Of a stretch of DNA of 14,422 nucleotides, positions 8,775 to 14,422 are shown piece after piece. The stretch lies in contig JAFYWO010000113.1 in assembly GCA_017557925.1 (NCBI GenBank), positions 1 to 14,422 of the forward strand, written 5' to 3'. This DNA comes from Alphaproteobacteria bacterium (GTDB lineage Bacteria > Pseudomonadota > Alphaproteobacteria > RF32 > CAG-239). The notes beneath the pieces were generated by a model. The model saw only the letters and a program-made list of their open reading frames with translations, did not search any database and was not told where the DNA came from. Within the stretch, counting starts at the first letter, position 1, and every line of letters begins with the position of its first letter. A program made the position numbers and the translations under genes.

Positions 8775-9539
8775 TTAATTATAATCCATTTCATCCATAT
8801 CAAAATCAAAGTTTGGCGTTTCTGTTACATCATCTTTCTTTACACATTTTTTTAAGCGCCCACGATTTTGCAAATATGCAGATTTTACAGCTTCATAATA
8901 ATCTATTGAACCCTCTTCAAGACTTTCTAAAAATGTAATATTTTCAGCCATTAAGTTAACATATTTCAACCCCACAGCCCAATAATAAGCACTCATAGCA
9001 TCATCATTACCCTCATGCGCAACCCAATATGCTGGAGAAGAATACCCATCAGCAACAAAACCTACAACCGAACGAGGTGTTCCCGGACCAATTACAGGCA
9101 ATACAACAAAAGGACCATCAGGAATACACCATGTTGCCATTGTTTCATCAAAACTCGTTTTATCTTTCTGGACACCCAATGATGTAGCCACATCAAATAA
9201 ACCAGCCACACCTAAAGTTGTATTTATCACAAAACGACTTAAATTCGTCCCTGTCCCACCAAATTCTCCTTGCAAAATATGATTTGCAGCAGACACTGGC
9301 TCATCTATATTATTGAAAAAATTAGAAACACGAGTGCGAATATATTTATTGGTAACCGCCTTATAACCTTTCGCCACAGGTCTGACAACATATTTGTCCA
9401 CTTTATTATTAAAACTAAACATTGCACGATTATATTTTTCCAATGTTGATACATCTGATACTTGTTGAGAAGACGAAGCACAACCACTCAAACTTATTGA
9501 AAAAAACAACAAAAGTGTCAAAATTTTATTACTCAACAT
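8775..9539 (-). CDS. mlaA: MlaA (VacJ) outer-membrane lipoprotein
   Basis: The product is a 254-residue lipoprotein that removes mislocalised phospholipid from the outer leaflet of the outer membrane and hands it to MlaC. A type II signal peptide ends in the lipobox LSGC with the lipidated Cys at residue 20. Ala at +2 fits outer-membrane sorting. The VacJ signature motifs are all present: NRAMFSFN (37-44), RVSNFFNNIDEP (70-81), FVINTTLGVAGLFDVA (103-118), DGPFVVLPVIGPGTPR (141-156) and YLQNR (222-226). The C-terminal tail (about 235-254) is acidic and not part of the core. An AAAGAGGG ribosome-binding site (9549-9542) supports the start. It is the first gene of an mlaA-mlaC operon, divergent from the aminotransferase at 9742. 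Confidence 0.95.
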   Translation of the reverse strand: MLSNKILTLLLFFSISLSGCASSSQQVSDVSTLEKYNRAMFSFNNKVDKYVVRPVAKGYKAVTNKYIRTRVSNFFNNIDEPVSAANHILQGEFGGTGTNLSRFVINTTLGVAGLFDVATSLGVQKDKTSFDETMATWCIPDGPFVVLPVIGPGTPRSVVGFVADGYSSPAYWVAHEGNDDAMSAYYWAVGLKYVNLMAENITFLESLEEGSIDYYEAVKSAYLQNRGRLKKCVKKDDVTETPNFDFDMDEMDYN

Positions 9540-9568
9540 TACCCTCTTTCTATAAAACAGTCTGATTT

Positions 9569-9596
9569 AATATAGCAAGTTTATCATATAAATCAA
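9569..9596 (-). promoter_or_regulatory. Promoter of mlaA-mlaC operon
   Basis: On the minus strand there is a -35 TTGATT (9596-9591), a 16-base spacer and a -10 TATATT (9574-9569), with TGC just before the -10 (extended -10). The predicted start of transcription is about 22-25 bases before the mlaA ATG, leaving room for its ribosome-binding site. Confidence 0.55.
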
Positions 9597-9673
9597 CACC
9601 AAATTTCATTATTTTGAATGTATTTTTATTCACGCCCTTGCAAAAATATTACAATTTAGAAATTTTTTGTGTT

Positions 9674-9702
9674 TTGCAAATAACAAATTATTTAATTAGT
9701 AT
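9674..9702 (+). promoter_or_regulatory. Promoter of aminotransferase gene
   Basis: TTGCAA (9674-9679), a 17-base spacer and TAGTAT (9697-9702) make a plausible sigma-70-type promoter. Transcription would begin near 9709, about 33 bases before the chosen ATG at 9742. This makes the ATG at 9712 nearly leaderless and argues against it as the start. Confidence 0.45.
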
Positions 9703-9724
9703 CCTCCTTATATGATAACTTTTT

Positions 9725-9730
9725 ACGGAG
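9725..9730 (+). promoter_or_regulatory. Ribosome-binding site deciding the aminotransferase start
   Basis: ACGGAG lies 11 bases before the ATG at 9742. The in-frame ATG at 9712, which would add ten residues, has no Shine-Dalgarno sequence; the bases before it (CCTCC) are of the opposite sense. The start at 9742 is therefore preferred. Confidence 0.6.
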
Positions 9731-9741
9731 ATATATATAAA

Positions 9742-10902
9742 ATGACAAATACTTACAACGGCAAAATTAACCTTTTTGATTGCGCCACAGCTCAAAAGGT
9801 AATTGGTCAAGAAAACTTTTTATCAGCTTTTAAAACCGTTTTGGATCACGGAGCTTATTGCCAAGGACCTGAAACAAGAGAATTAGAAGAAAAATTATCT
9901 AATTATTCAGGAACAAAATATTGTGCTACTTGTGCTTCCGGAACAGATGCTCTTATTCTTGCATTGATGGCTTGGGGTGTAAAACCGGGTGATGCCGTAT
10001 TTGTTTCTTCATTTACTTTTGTAGCTTCTGCAGAATGCGTCGCAATACTTGGTGCCACACCTGTTTTTGTTGACTCAGATCCTCACACATATAATATGGA
10101 TCCTGAAGATTTACAAAAAGCTATTGATGAAGTTAAAAAAGAAGGGAAATTAAACCTAAAAGCTGTTATTGCCGTTGATATTTTCGGTTCACCTTGCGAC
10201 TATGATAAAATTATGAAAATTGCTCATGATAATGGTATGAAAGTATTACAAGATGCTGCTCAATCATACGGTTCAAGCTATAATGGTAAAAAAGCAGGTT
10301 CTGTTGCTGACATGGTTGCAACATCTTTTTACCCAACAAAGCCTTTAGGTTGTTATGGTGACGGCGGTGCAACATTTACAAATTCAGAAGAAGAATTTGA
10401 ATTATTAAAATCTTGCAGAGTTCACGGCATGAGTGCAACTGACCATTATGACAATGTTCGTTTAGGTTTAACCGGGCGTTTAGACTCTTTCCAAGGTGCT
10501 GTTGTTCTTCAAAAATTAAAAATATTTGACGAAGAACTTGTAAAAAGAGCAGAAATCGCAAAAAGATACGATAATAATTTAGATGCTTACTTTGGAAAAC
10601 AAAGAATTTTAGATAATGCAACTTCTGCTTATGGTTTATATACTATTGACTGTGAAGACAGAGATGAGTTGATGGCTTACTTAAAAGAAAACAATATTCC
10701 TTGCGGTGCTTATTACCCAAGACCTGTTAATACACAGACTGCTTATGCTAAATGGAACACCAGAAGTTTACCTGTTTGTGAAAAATTATCAAAAACAGTT
10801 TTAAGTATTCCAATGCACCCATATTTGGAAACAGAAGCTCAAGATTATGTTATTGCAAAAATGAACGAATTTGCAGCTAAAAAAGCAAAAAAAGCCGCAT
10901 AA
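9742..10902 (+). CDS. WbpE-like sugar aminotransferase (DegT/DnrJ/EryC1/StrS family)
   Basis: A 386-residue PLP-dependent aminotransferase. It transfers an amino group, usually from glutamate, to a keto-sugar nucleotide in the cytoplasm during synthesis of amino sugars for surface polysaccharide. Family motifs in order are GPETRELEEKLSNYSGTKYC, ASGTDALILALMA, FTFVASAE, the QDAAQSYG stretch with the PLP-nitrogen Asp at about 171, and SFYPTKPLGCYGDGG with the PLP Lys at about 200. VHGM, GRLDSFQGAVVLQKL and the C-terminal SIPMHPYL follow. The pattern is very close to WbpE-type UDP-sugar aminotransferases that make 3-amino uronic sugars; the exact substrate cannot be read from sequence. A Lys/Ala-rich tail ends the protein. 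It stands alone with its own promoter and terminator, not in a visible polysaccharide cluster, though O-acetylation genes lie about 2 kb downstream. Confidence 0.93.
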   Translation: MTNTYNGKINLFDCATAQKVIGQENFLSAFKTVLDHGAYCQGPETRELEEKLSNYSGTKYCATCASGTDALILALMAWGVKPGDAVFVSSFTFVASAECVAILGATPVFVDSDPHTYNMDPEDLQKAIDEVKKEGKLNLKAVIAVDIFGSPCDYDKIMKIAHDNGMKVLQDAAQSYGSSYNGKKAGSVADMVATSFYPTKPLGCYGDGGATFTNSEEEFELLKSCRVHGMSATDHYDNVRLGLTGRLDSFQGAVVLQKLKIFDEELVKRAEIAKRYDNNLDAYFGKQRILDNATSAYGLYTIDCEDRDELMAYLKENNIPCGAYYPRPVNTQTAYAKWNTRSLPVCEKLSKTVLSIPMHPYLETEAQDYVIAKMNEFAAKKAKKAA

Positions 10903-10922
10903 CCAATCCGTTATTAAACCCC

Positions 10923-10960
10923 AAAACAGACGTTAGAAATAGCGTCTGTTTTTTATTTTT
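10923..10960 (+). terminator. Intrinsic terminator after aminotransferase
   Basis: A 10-bp perfect stem, AAAACAGACG (10923-10932) with CGTCTGTTTT (10943-10952), has a 10-base loop and is followed by a T-rich run to 10960. It ends the aminotransferase transcript about 20 bases after its stop. Confidence 0.9.
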
Positions 10961-10978
10961 AAAAAATATTTTCAATTA

Positions 10979-11007
10979 TTGATTTTTTAAAGAATACTTC
11001 CTATATT
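10979..11007 (+). promoter_or_regulatory. Promoter of Bax-inhibitor-1 family gene
   Basis: TTGATT (10979-10984), a 17-base spacer and TATATT (11002-11007) lie just after the previous terminator. Transcription would start near 11014, with the AAAGGGGA ribosome-binding site at 11026-11033 and the ATG at 11042. Confidence 0.6.
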
Positions 11008-11041
11008 TATTATAGAGTAATTTTTAAAGGGGAAACTTATT

Positions 11042-11761
11042 ATGATAAAAGAAAGAGAATTTGCGACCTATAGCAATTCACATATCATTGACGAAGGTCT
11101 TCGTAATTATATGCTTAAAATCTACAACTATATGGCAGGAGGTTTGACAGCTACAGCATTGGTTGCATATTTAGTAGTTACAAATCCTTCTATTTTCAGA
11201 TTATTTTTTAACGAAATGGGCTATACCGGATTTGGTTATTTAGCTTTATTTGCGCCACTTATTTTGGTATTCGCTTTCGGTTGGGTTTTACAAAGAGGAA
11301 CTGTTGAACAAGTAAGAGCAATGTTTTGGGGATATTCTGCTTTGATGGGAATTTCACTTGCACCTATATTTTTGGTATATACAGGCACAAGTATTACGAG
11401 AATTTTTTTAATTACAGCAGCAACTTTTGGAAGCTTAAGTCTTTATGGGTATACAACCAAAAAAGATGTAAGCGGTTGGGGCAGTTTCTTATTTATCGGA
11501 CTGTTTGGTGTAATAATTGCATCCATTGTAAATATATTTATGAAAAGTTCCGGATTGGATTATGCTCTTTCTTATATAACAGTATTCATTTTTGCAGGTT
11601 TAACTGTTTATGATACACAAACTTTAAAATCCATGTATTACGCTAATGGTTTAACTGAAGATGGAGAAAACAGAGGAGCTATTGCAGGAGCCTTATCTTT
11701 ATATCTTGACTTTATCAATATGTTTATGGCTTTATTGAGATTATTTGGAGACAGAAGATAA
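11042..11761 (+). CDS. Bax inhibitor-1 (BI-1/YbhL/YccA) family inner-membrane protein
   Basis: A 239-residue multi-pass membrane protein of the BI-1/TMBIM family. Bacterial members are linked to calcium leak or pH-dependent ion passage and to membrane protein quality control; the cellular role here is not shown by sequence. About seven hydrophobic segments lie near residues 31-48, 64-83, 93-113, 120-137, 147-167, 173-190 and 213-235. Family marks are the YNYMAGGLTATA stretch in the first segment, GLTVYDTQTLK (187-196, with conserved Asp191) and SLYLDFINMF (219-228, with Asp223) in the last segment. Length matches typical bacterial members. The start has a strong ribosome-binding site 8 bases upstream. 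It is transcribed alone, between its own promoter and terminator. Confidence 0.95.
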   Translation: MIKEREFATYSNSHIIDEGLRNYMLKIYNYMAGGLTATALVAYLVVTNPSIFRLFFNEMGYTGFGYLALFAPLILVFAFGWVLQRGTVEQVRAMFWGYSALMGISLAPIFLVYTGTSITRIFLITAATFGSLSLYGYTTKKDVSGWGSFLFIGLFGVIIASIVNIFMKSSGLDYALSYITVFIFAGLTVYDTQTLKSMYYANGLTEDGENRGAIAGALSLYLDFINMFMALLRLFGDRR

Positions 11762-11783
11762 ATTAACTTTGTTTTTAAATTTC

Positions 11784-11818
11784 AGGTCGGCACTGGAACC
11801 AGAGCCGACCTTTTTTTT
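11784..11818 (+). terminator. Intrinsic terminator after BI-1 gene
   Basis: An 8-bp GC-rich stem, AGGTCGGC (11784-11791) with GCCGACCT (11804-11811), has a 12-base loop and eight T to 11818. The T run is followed at once by the AGGAGA ribosome-binding site of the next gene. Confidence 0.92.
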
Positions 11819-11829
11819 AGGAGAAAATT

Positions 11830-12429
11830 ATGACAAATAAAACACTAAAGGCTTTTGAAAAAAGGCACAGCATTTACAACATAAACAACGAGTTAAACTT
11901 AACAGATTTAGAAATTGAAGGACTTATAAACAAGGCTTTAGACATATATCCAAGCGCTTTTAACTCACAAGATGCAAGGCTTATTTTGTTAATGGGAGAA
12001 CATCACAAATATTTTTGGGAATTGGTAAAAAAAGAACTTTTTAGAGTTAGCAAAGATAATAAAAAAACTAAAATTGAGGAAAAAATAGCTAAATTTGAGG
12101 CCGGATATGGCACTATTTTATTCTTTATTGCCCCGGAAATAGCCTCAACTTTAGAAAAATCTTACCCCGAATATGCCCCGCAATTTCCCATTTGGGCAAG
12201 AGAGGGAAATGCAATGTTACAATTTTTAATTTGGAGTATTTTTGCCGAAAATGGTATTGGAGCAAGTTTACAACATTTTAATCCTCTTATTGATGAAATT
12301 ATCAAACAACAATTCAAAATTAACCCTAAGTGGGAATTTGTCGCACAAATGCCTTTTGGCGGAATAGTTGATATGCCACATAACCATACTATAAAATATA
12401 CAGATGAGAGGCTAACTGTCAGACCATAA
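11830..12429 (+). CDS. Nitroreductase-family flavoprotein (HBN1/YdgI-like)
   Basis: A 199-residue protein of the nitroreductase superfamily, the small single-domain group resembling yeast Hbn1/Frm2 and bacterial YdgI-like proteins. Members bind FMN and use NAD(P)H to reduce nitroaromatics or quinones; the natural substrate is generally unknown. Motifs seen are KRHSIY (11-16, the phosphate-binding start of the fold), PSAFNSQ (41-47), GEHHKYFW (56-63), FEAGYGTILFF (89-99), FPIWAREGNAMLQFLIWS (119-136), NGIGASLQHFNPLID (141-155) and AQMPFGG (172-178). All are in the expected order at normal length. The start follows AGGAGA (11819-11824) by 5 bases. The gene lies immediately behind a strong terminator with no obvious promoter of its own, so expression may depend on read-through. 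Confidence 0.9.
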   Translation: MTNKTLKAFEKRHSIYNINNELNLTDLEIEGLINKALDIYPSAFNSQDARLILLMGEHHKYFWELVKKELFRVSKDNKKTKIEEKIAKFEAGYGTILFFIAPEIASTLEKSYPEYAPQFPIWAREGNAMLQFLIWSIFAENGIGASLQHFNPLIDEIIKQQFKINPKWEFVAQMPFGGIVDMPHNHTIKYTDERLTVRP

Positions 12430-12464
12430 ATCAGATTTATATTTTTATAGAACTATATTATAAC

Positions 12465-12490
12465 AAAGCGCTGAATTTCAGCGCTTTTTA
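12465..12490 (+). terminator. Intrinsic terminator after nitroreductase
   Basis: The stem AAAGCGCTG (12465-12473) with CAGCGCTTT (12479-12487) closes a short AATTT loop and ends in a T-run. It could also work weakly in the other direction. Confidence 0.88.
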
Positions 12491-12616
12491 GTTTATAGCA
12501 TAAATTGCATTAAAGATGGTTTGGTTTTATTACTTCTCCCAGCTGTGTATGAAGTAAAATTCGTTATGAACAATAAAAAAGAATAAAAATACCAAACGAA
12601 GCGTTTATTGTGAAAT

Positions 12617-12622
12617 TATAAT
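12617..12622 (+). promoter_or_regulatory. Possible -10 element for the O-acetylation genes
   Basis: TATAAT lies in the 250-base gap before the SGNH gene, but no acceptable -35 or TG extension precedes it. Transcription from here would start near 12629 and give a leader of about 110 bases. The stretch 12491-12616 shows nothing else I can name. Confidence 0.25.
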
Positions 12623-12650
12623 AAAAATGATTTGACTTTGAGGGGTAAGT

Positions 12651-12710
12651 ATGTTGTTTTATATGATATTTTTTGTGTTTTGTTATAGAGATTGGCATTT
12701 TAGCCAATGA
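12651..12710 (+). CDS. Possible 19-residue leader peptide
   Basis: A very short frame, MLFYMIFFVFCYRDWHFSQ, has a GAGGGG ribosome-binding site (12640-12645) 5 bases upstream. It is mostly hydrophobic. Its stop (12708-12710) falls 17 bases before the AGGAG site of the following gene. A short inverted repeat overlaps its last codons. It may be a translated leader that affects the downstream gene, or a chance frame in AT-rich sequence. Confidence 0.2.
   Translation: MLFYMIFFVFCYRDWHFSQ
12691..12708 (+). promoter_or_regulatory. Leader hairpin upstream of the SGNH gene
   Basis: ATTGGC (12691-12696) and GCCAAT (12703-12708) form a perfect 6-bp stem with a 6-base loop, 20 bases before the ribosome-binding site. 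It has no T-run, so it is not a terminator. It could be an RNA structure or a protein-binding palindrome. Confidence 0.35.
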
Positions 12711-12741
12711 GTCAATATCTGCCTTTTAGGAGCTTTTTGTG

Positions 12742-14404
12742 ATGAAAAATTATTTTCCTCGTCCAACTTGGTCTATAACCATTATTTGTTTGTTTACCAT
12801 ATTGTTAATGTGGTTATCTTTCGGATTATGGGGAAAGAAAGGGATGACTGTATCTTTTGATGCAGAGGCTGTTAAAGATTTACAATATCAAGTATTTTAC
12901 ACAACAGAAGAAAAAGGTAAATTTAATGAAAAACAATCTGTAAGAAAAATTGTTAAAAAAGGAAAAAGTAAAATAGAAATTGTTTTACCTATAGATGAAA
13001 TTGTTAAGTTTCGTTTAGATTTGGGAATTAGTCCAGAAAAGATTGTTATTTCTAATTTAATATTAAACGGAAAAGAAAAGGTTGAGTTTAAAGATTTTAA
13101 TAAATTTCATTTTCGTAACTTTGACAAAAAGGAGTTAAGCGAAAACAAGCTTGTTGCAAATATAAGTCACAGAGACCCATGTATAATTTATAAAGAAAAT
13201 TTGTTTTTGAAAAAAGGAACGATTATTGACTGGCACTTGTTTATTATATTGGCTACATTTTATTTCTTTATCACATATAAAGTGGTTAAGTATTTAGCTA
13301 GGTTCAAAGTTGAAAAAAATTATTCCAGAATTGATATTGTATTTTTGAGTATGTTTTTTACGTTATTGTTTGTGCCAATGTTAAAGATTTCTGATGCTGA
13401 AAAGTCTGTGCAAGAAAATAGAATGCTAGCCAAAAAACCACAACTTAAAGATGTATATGGGGGGGGGCAACTATGGAGCGAATTTTGAGAAATGGTTTAA
13501 TGATAGGTTCTTTGGAAGGGATTGGCTTTTAAGTATAAATAGTTATGCCTTTGATGTGTTAAGAACTCATGGTAATGACAAAGTTTTGATTGGAAAAGAT
13601 GGGTGGTTGTTCTATAAAGGAGATAATAGTTTAAGAAATTTCCAGAATTTGGATTTGTTTACTGATAAAGAGCTAAAAAATGCTGTAAAATATTTAACTG
13701 ATATAAATGAATGGGCGAAGGCTAATGGAAAACAATTTTATTATATGATTTGCCCTGATAAAAATAAAATTTATAGTGAATATTTGCCTTATGTAAACCA
13801 AATCAATCCTGACAGCAAAAGCAGAGCAAATCAGTTGATAAAATATTTACAAGAAAATACTGATGTAAAAGTAATTTATCCTTACGAAGCATTACATAAA
13901 GCAAAAGAAAACGGCCTCTTGTATAGAAAAAATGATACACATTGGAATTCTTTAGGAGCATATATTGGTTATATGGAGCTAATGTCTTCTATTATTAAAG
14001 ATATAGAAGTTAATATTTATAAATATGATAAAACTGAAAATAAGCAAATATTAAAAGGCGATCTAACTAATATGATAAAAAATGTTGCAGAGGAAACTTC
14101 CTTTTATAATCTTCCTATGATTGAAAATGAAAGTAAATGCAACGGCGAAGATAAAAAAAGTAAGGATATGAAATGTATAAATAGTAATAAAAAATTTAAA
14201 GTATTTATACTTAGAGATTCATTTACTACATCTTTAGCACCATATTTAAATAATACATTTAATGAAGTAAATTATCGTTGGCGTCATAATATAAAGAAAG
14301 AAGATTTTAACAATCTTAAAAAAGCAGATATAATTATTTTGGAACAAGTTGAACGCTATGTTATAAAACTTAAAAATTTATCTTTTCCCAAGGGGGTAAA
14401 ATAA
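12742..14404 (+). CDS. AlgX/AlgJ-like SGNH O-acetyltransferase, frameshifted at a G9 run
   Basis: As read, the frame stops at 13486-13488, 246 residues after the ATG at 12742, and resumes in the +2 frame through 14404. Removing one G from the run at 13459-13467 joins them into a 553-residue protein. It has membrane segments near residues 10-30, 164-184 and 197-214, with a periplasmic beta-rich domain between the first two. A periplasmic SGNH-hydrolase-like domain follows: EKSVQENRMLAKKP, FEKWFNDRFFGRDWL, GKDGWLFYKGD, NDTHWNSLGAY (Asp about 398, His about 400), LRDSFTT (Ser about 493) and IIILEQVERYV. This order is that of AlgX/AlgJ/DHHW proteins, which transfer acetyl groups onto exported polysaccharide. 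The ATG is chosen over the adjacent GTG at 12739 because AGGAG (12728-12732) is 9 bases away. The next gene, an apparent MBOAT partner, overlaps its stop. Confidence 0.85.
13459..13467 (+). repeat. Homopolymer run of nine G inside the O-acetyltransferase gene
   Basis: Nine consecutive G in otherwise AT-rich coding sequence encode a Gly-Gly-Gly linker between the third membrane segment and the SGNH domain. With nine G the frame ends five codons later, after QLWSEF. With eight (or eleven) the frame continues into GGGNYGANFEKW. Such runs mutate by strand slippage and act as on/off switches in other bacteria. Confidence 0.95.
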
Positions 14405-14422
14405 TGCTATTCTCATCTATGA
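14404..14422 (+). CDS. Start of probable MBOAT (AlgI-like) O-acyltransferase, cut by window end
   Basis: ATG at 14404 overlaps the TAA of the SGNH gene (TAATG), a sign of translational coupling, and is preceded by AAGGGGG (about 14391-14397). Only six codons are visible, MLFSSM. Membrane-bound O-acyltransferases of the AlgI type very commonly open with MLFxS followed by a hydrophobic stretch, and they are the usual partner of AlgX/AlgJ-like proteins: MBOAT passes the acetyl group across the inner membrane and the SGNH protein places it on the glycan. The call rests on these few residues plus context. Confidence 0.55.

Noticed and set aside
9712..9741. ATG at 9712 as the aminotransferase start
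   Set aside because: It has no ribosome-binding site and would lie only a few bases after the predicted transcription start. The ATG at 9742 has ACGGAG upstream.
10376..10621. Minus-strand open frame of 81 residues inside the aminotransferase gene
   Set aside because: It is antisense to a well-conserved enzyme core, with no promoter or ribosome-binding site and no recognisable product.
13451..14404. The second half of the SGNH gene as an independent gene starting at 13451
   Set aside because: Its ATG lies inside the first half, just before the G run, without a good ribosome-binding site. The SGNH family needs the membrane-anchored N terminus, so it is the 3' part of one frameshifted gene.

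Overview
The window is AT-rich outside one large gene and contains outer-membrane lipid-transport genes, so it comes from a Gram-negative bacterium. The adjacent mlaA/mlaC-type pair and the general gene style suggest an uncultured proteobacterium, perhaps an alphaproteobacterium. That placement is an inference, since there is no rRNA or other strong marker here.

Minus-strand block (1-9539). From right to left it reads mlaA (9539-8775), mlaC (8752-8159), then one enormous open frame that starts at 8037 and is still open at base 1. That frame is 2679 codons in the window and the 3' end is missing. It encodes an exported, extremely cysteine-rich protein. It has a signal peptide, an N-terminal part made of loose, expanded versions of a C-x(4-5)-C unit, about 34 tandem copies of a roughly 34-residue unit (C-[YW]-R-x3-C ... 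G-[AS]-Y ... PNTSFF ...), and then about 19 or more copies of a second cysteine module of 40-55 residues. A good promoter with an extended -10 lies just upstream. I recognise no described family for it, and it is the best candidate for an undescribed system in the window.

Plus-strand block (9674-12490). Three unrelated single-gene units follow: a WbpE-like sugar aminotransferase of the DegT/DnrJ/EryC1/StrS family, a Bax-inhibitor-1 family membrane protein, and a nitroreductase-family flavoprotein. Each is followed by a clear intrinsic terminator. Promoters are visible for the first two. The nitroreductase ribosome-binding site sits directly on the T-run of the preceding terminator.

Right end (12490-14422). 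After a 250-base leader region comes an SGNH/AlgX-type O-acetyltransferase gene, broken by a one-base frameshift exactly at a run of nine G. Eight G would restore a 553-residue protein. Its stop overlaps the ATG of a next gene beginning MLFSSM, the typical opening of an MBOAT (AlgI-like) acyltransferase. The pair looks like a two-component envelope polysaccharide O-acetylation system, possibly phase-variable through the G run, although a sequencing error is also possible.

The WbpE-like aminotransferase and the O-acetylation pair both point to surface glycan modification, and the giant protein is probably also exported to the envelope or cell surface. No RNA genes, insertion sequences or CRISPR arrays were seen. 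Short open frames on the plus strand between 453 and 7701 are antisense shadows of the giant repeat gene.
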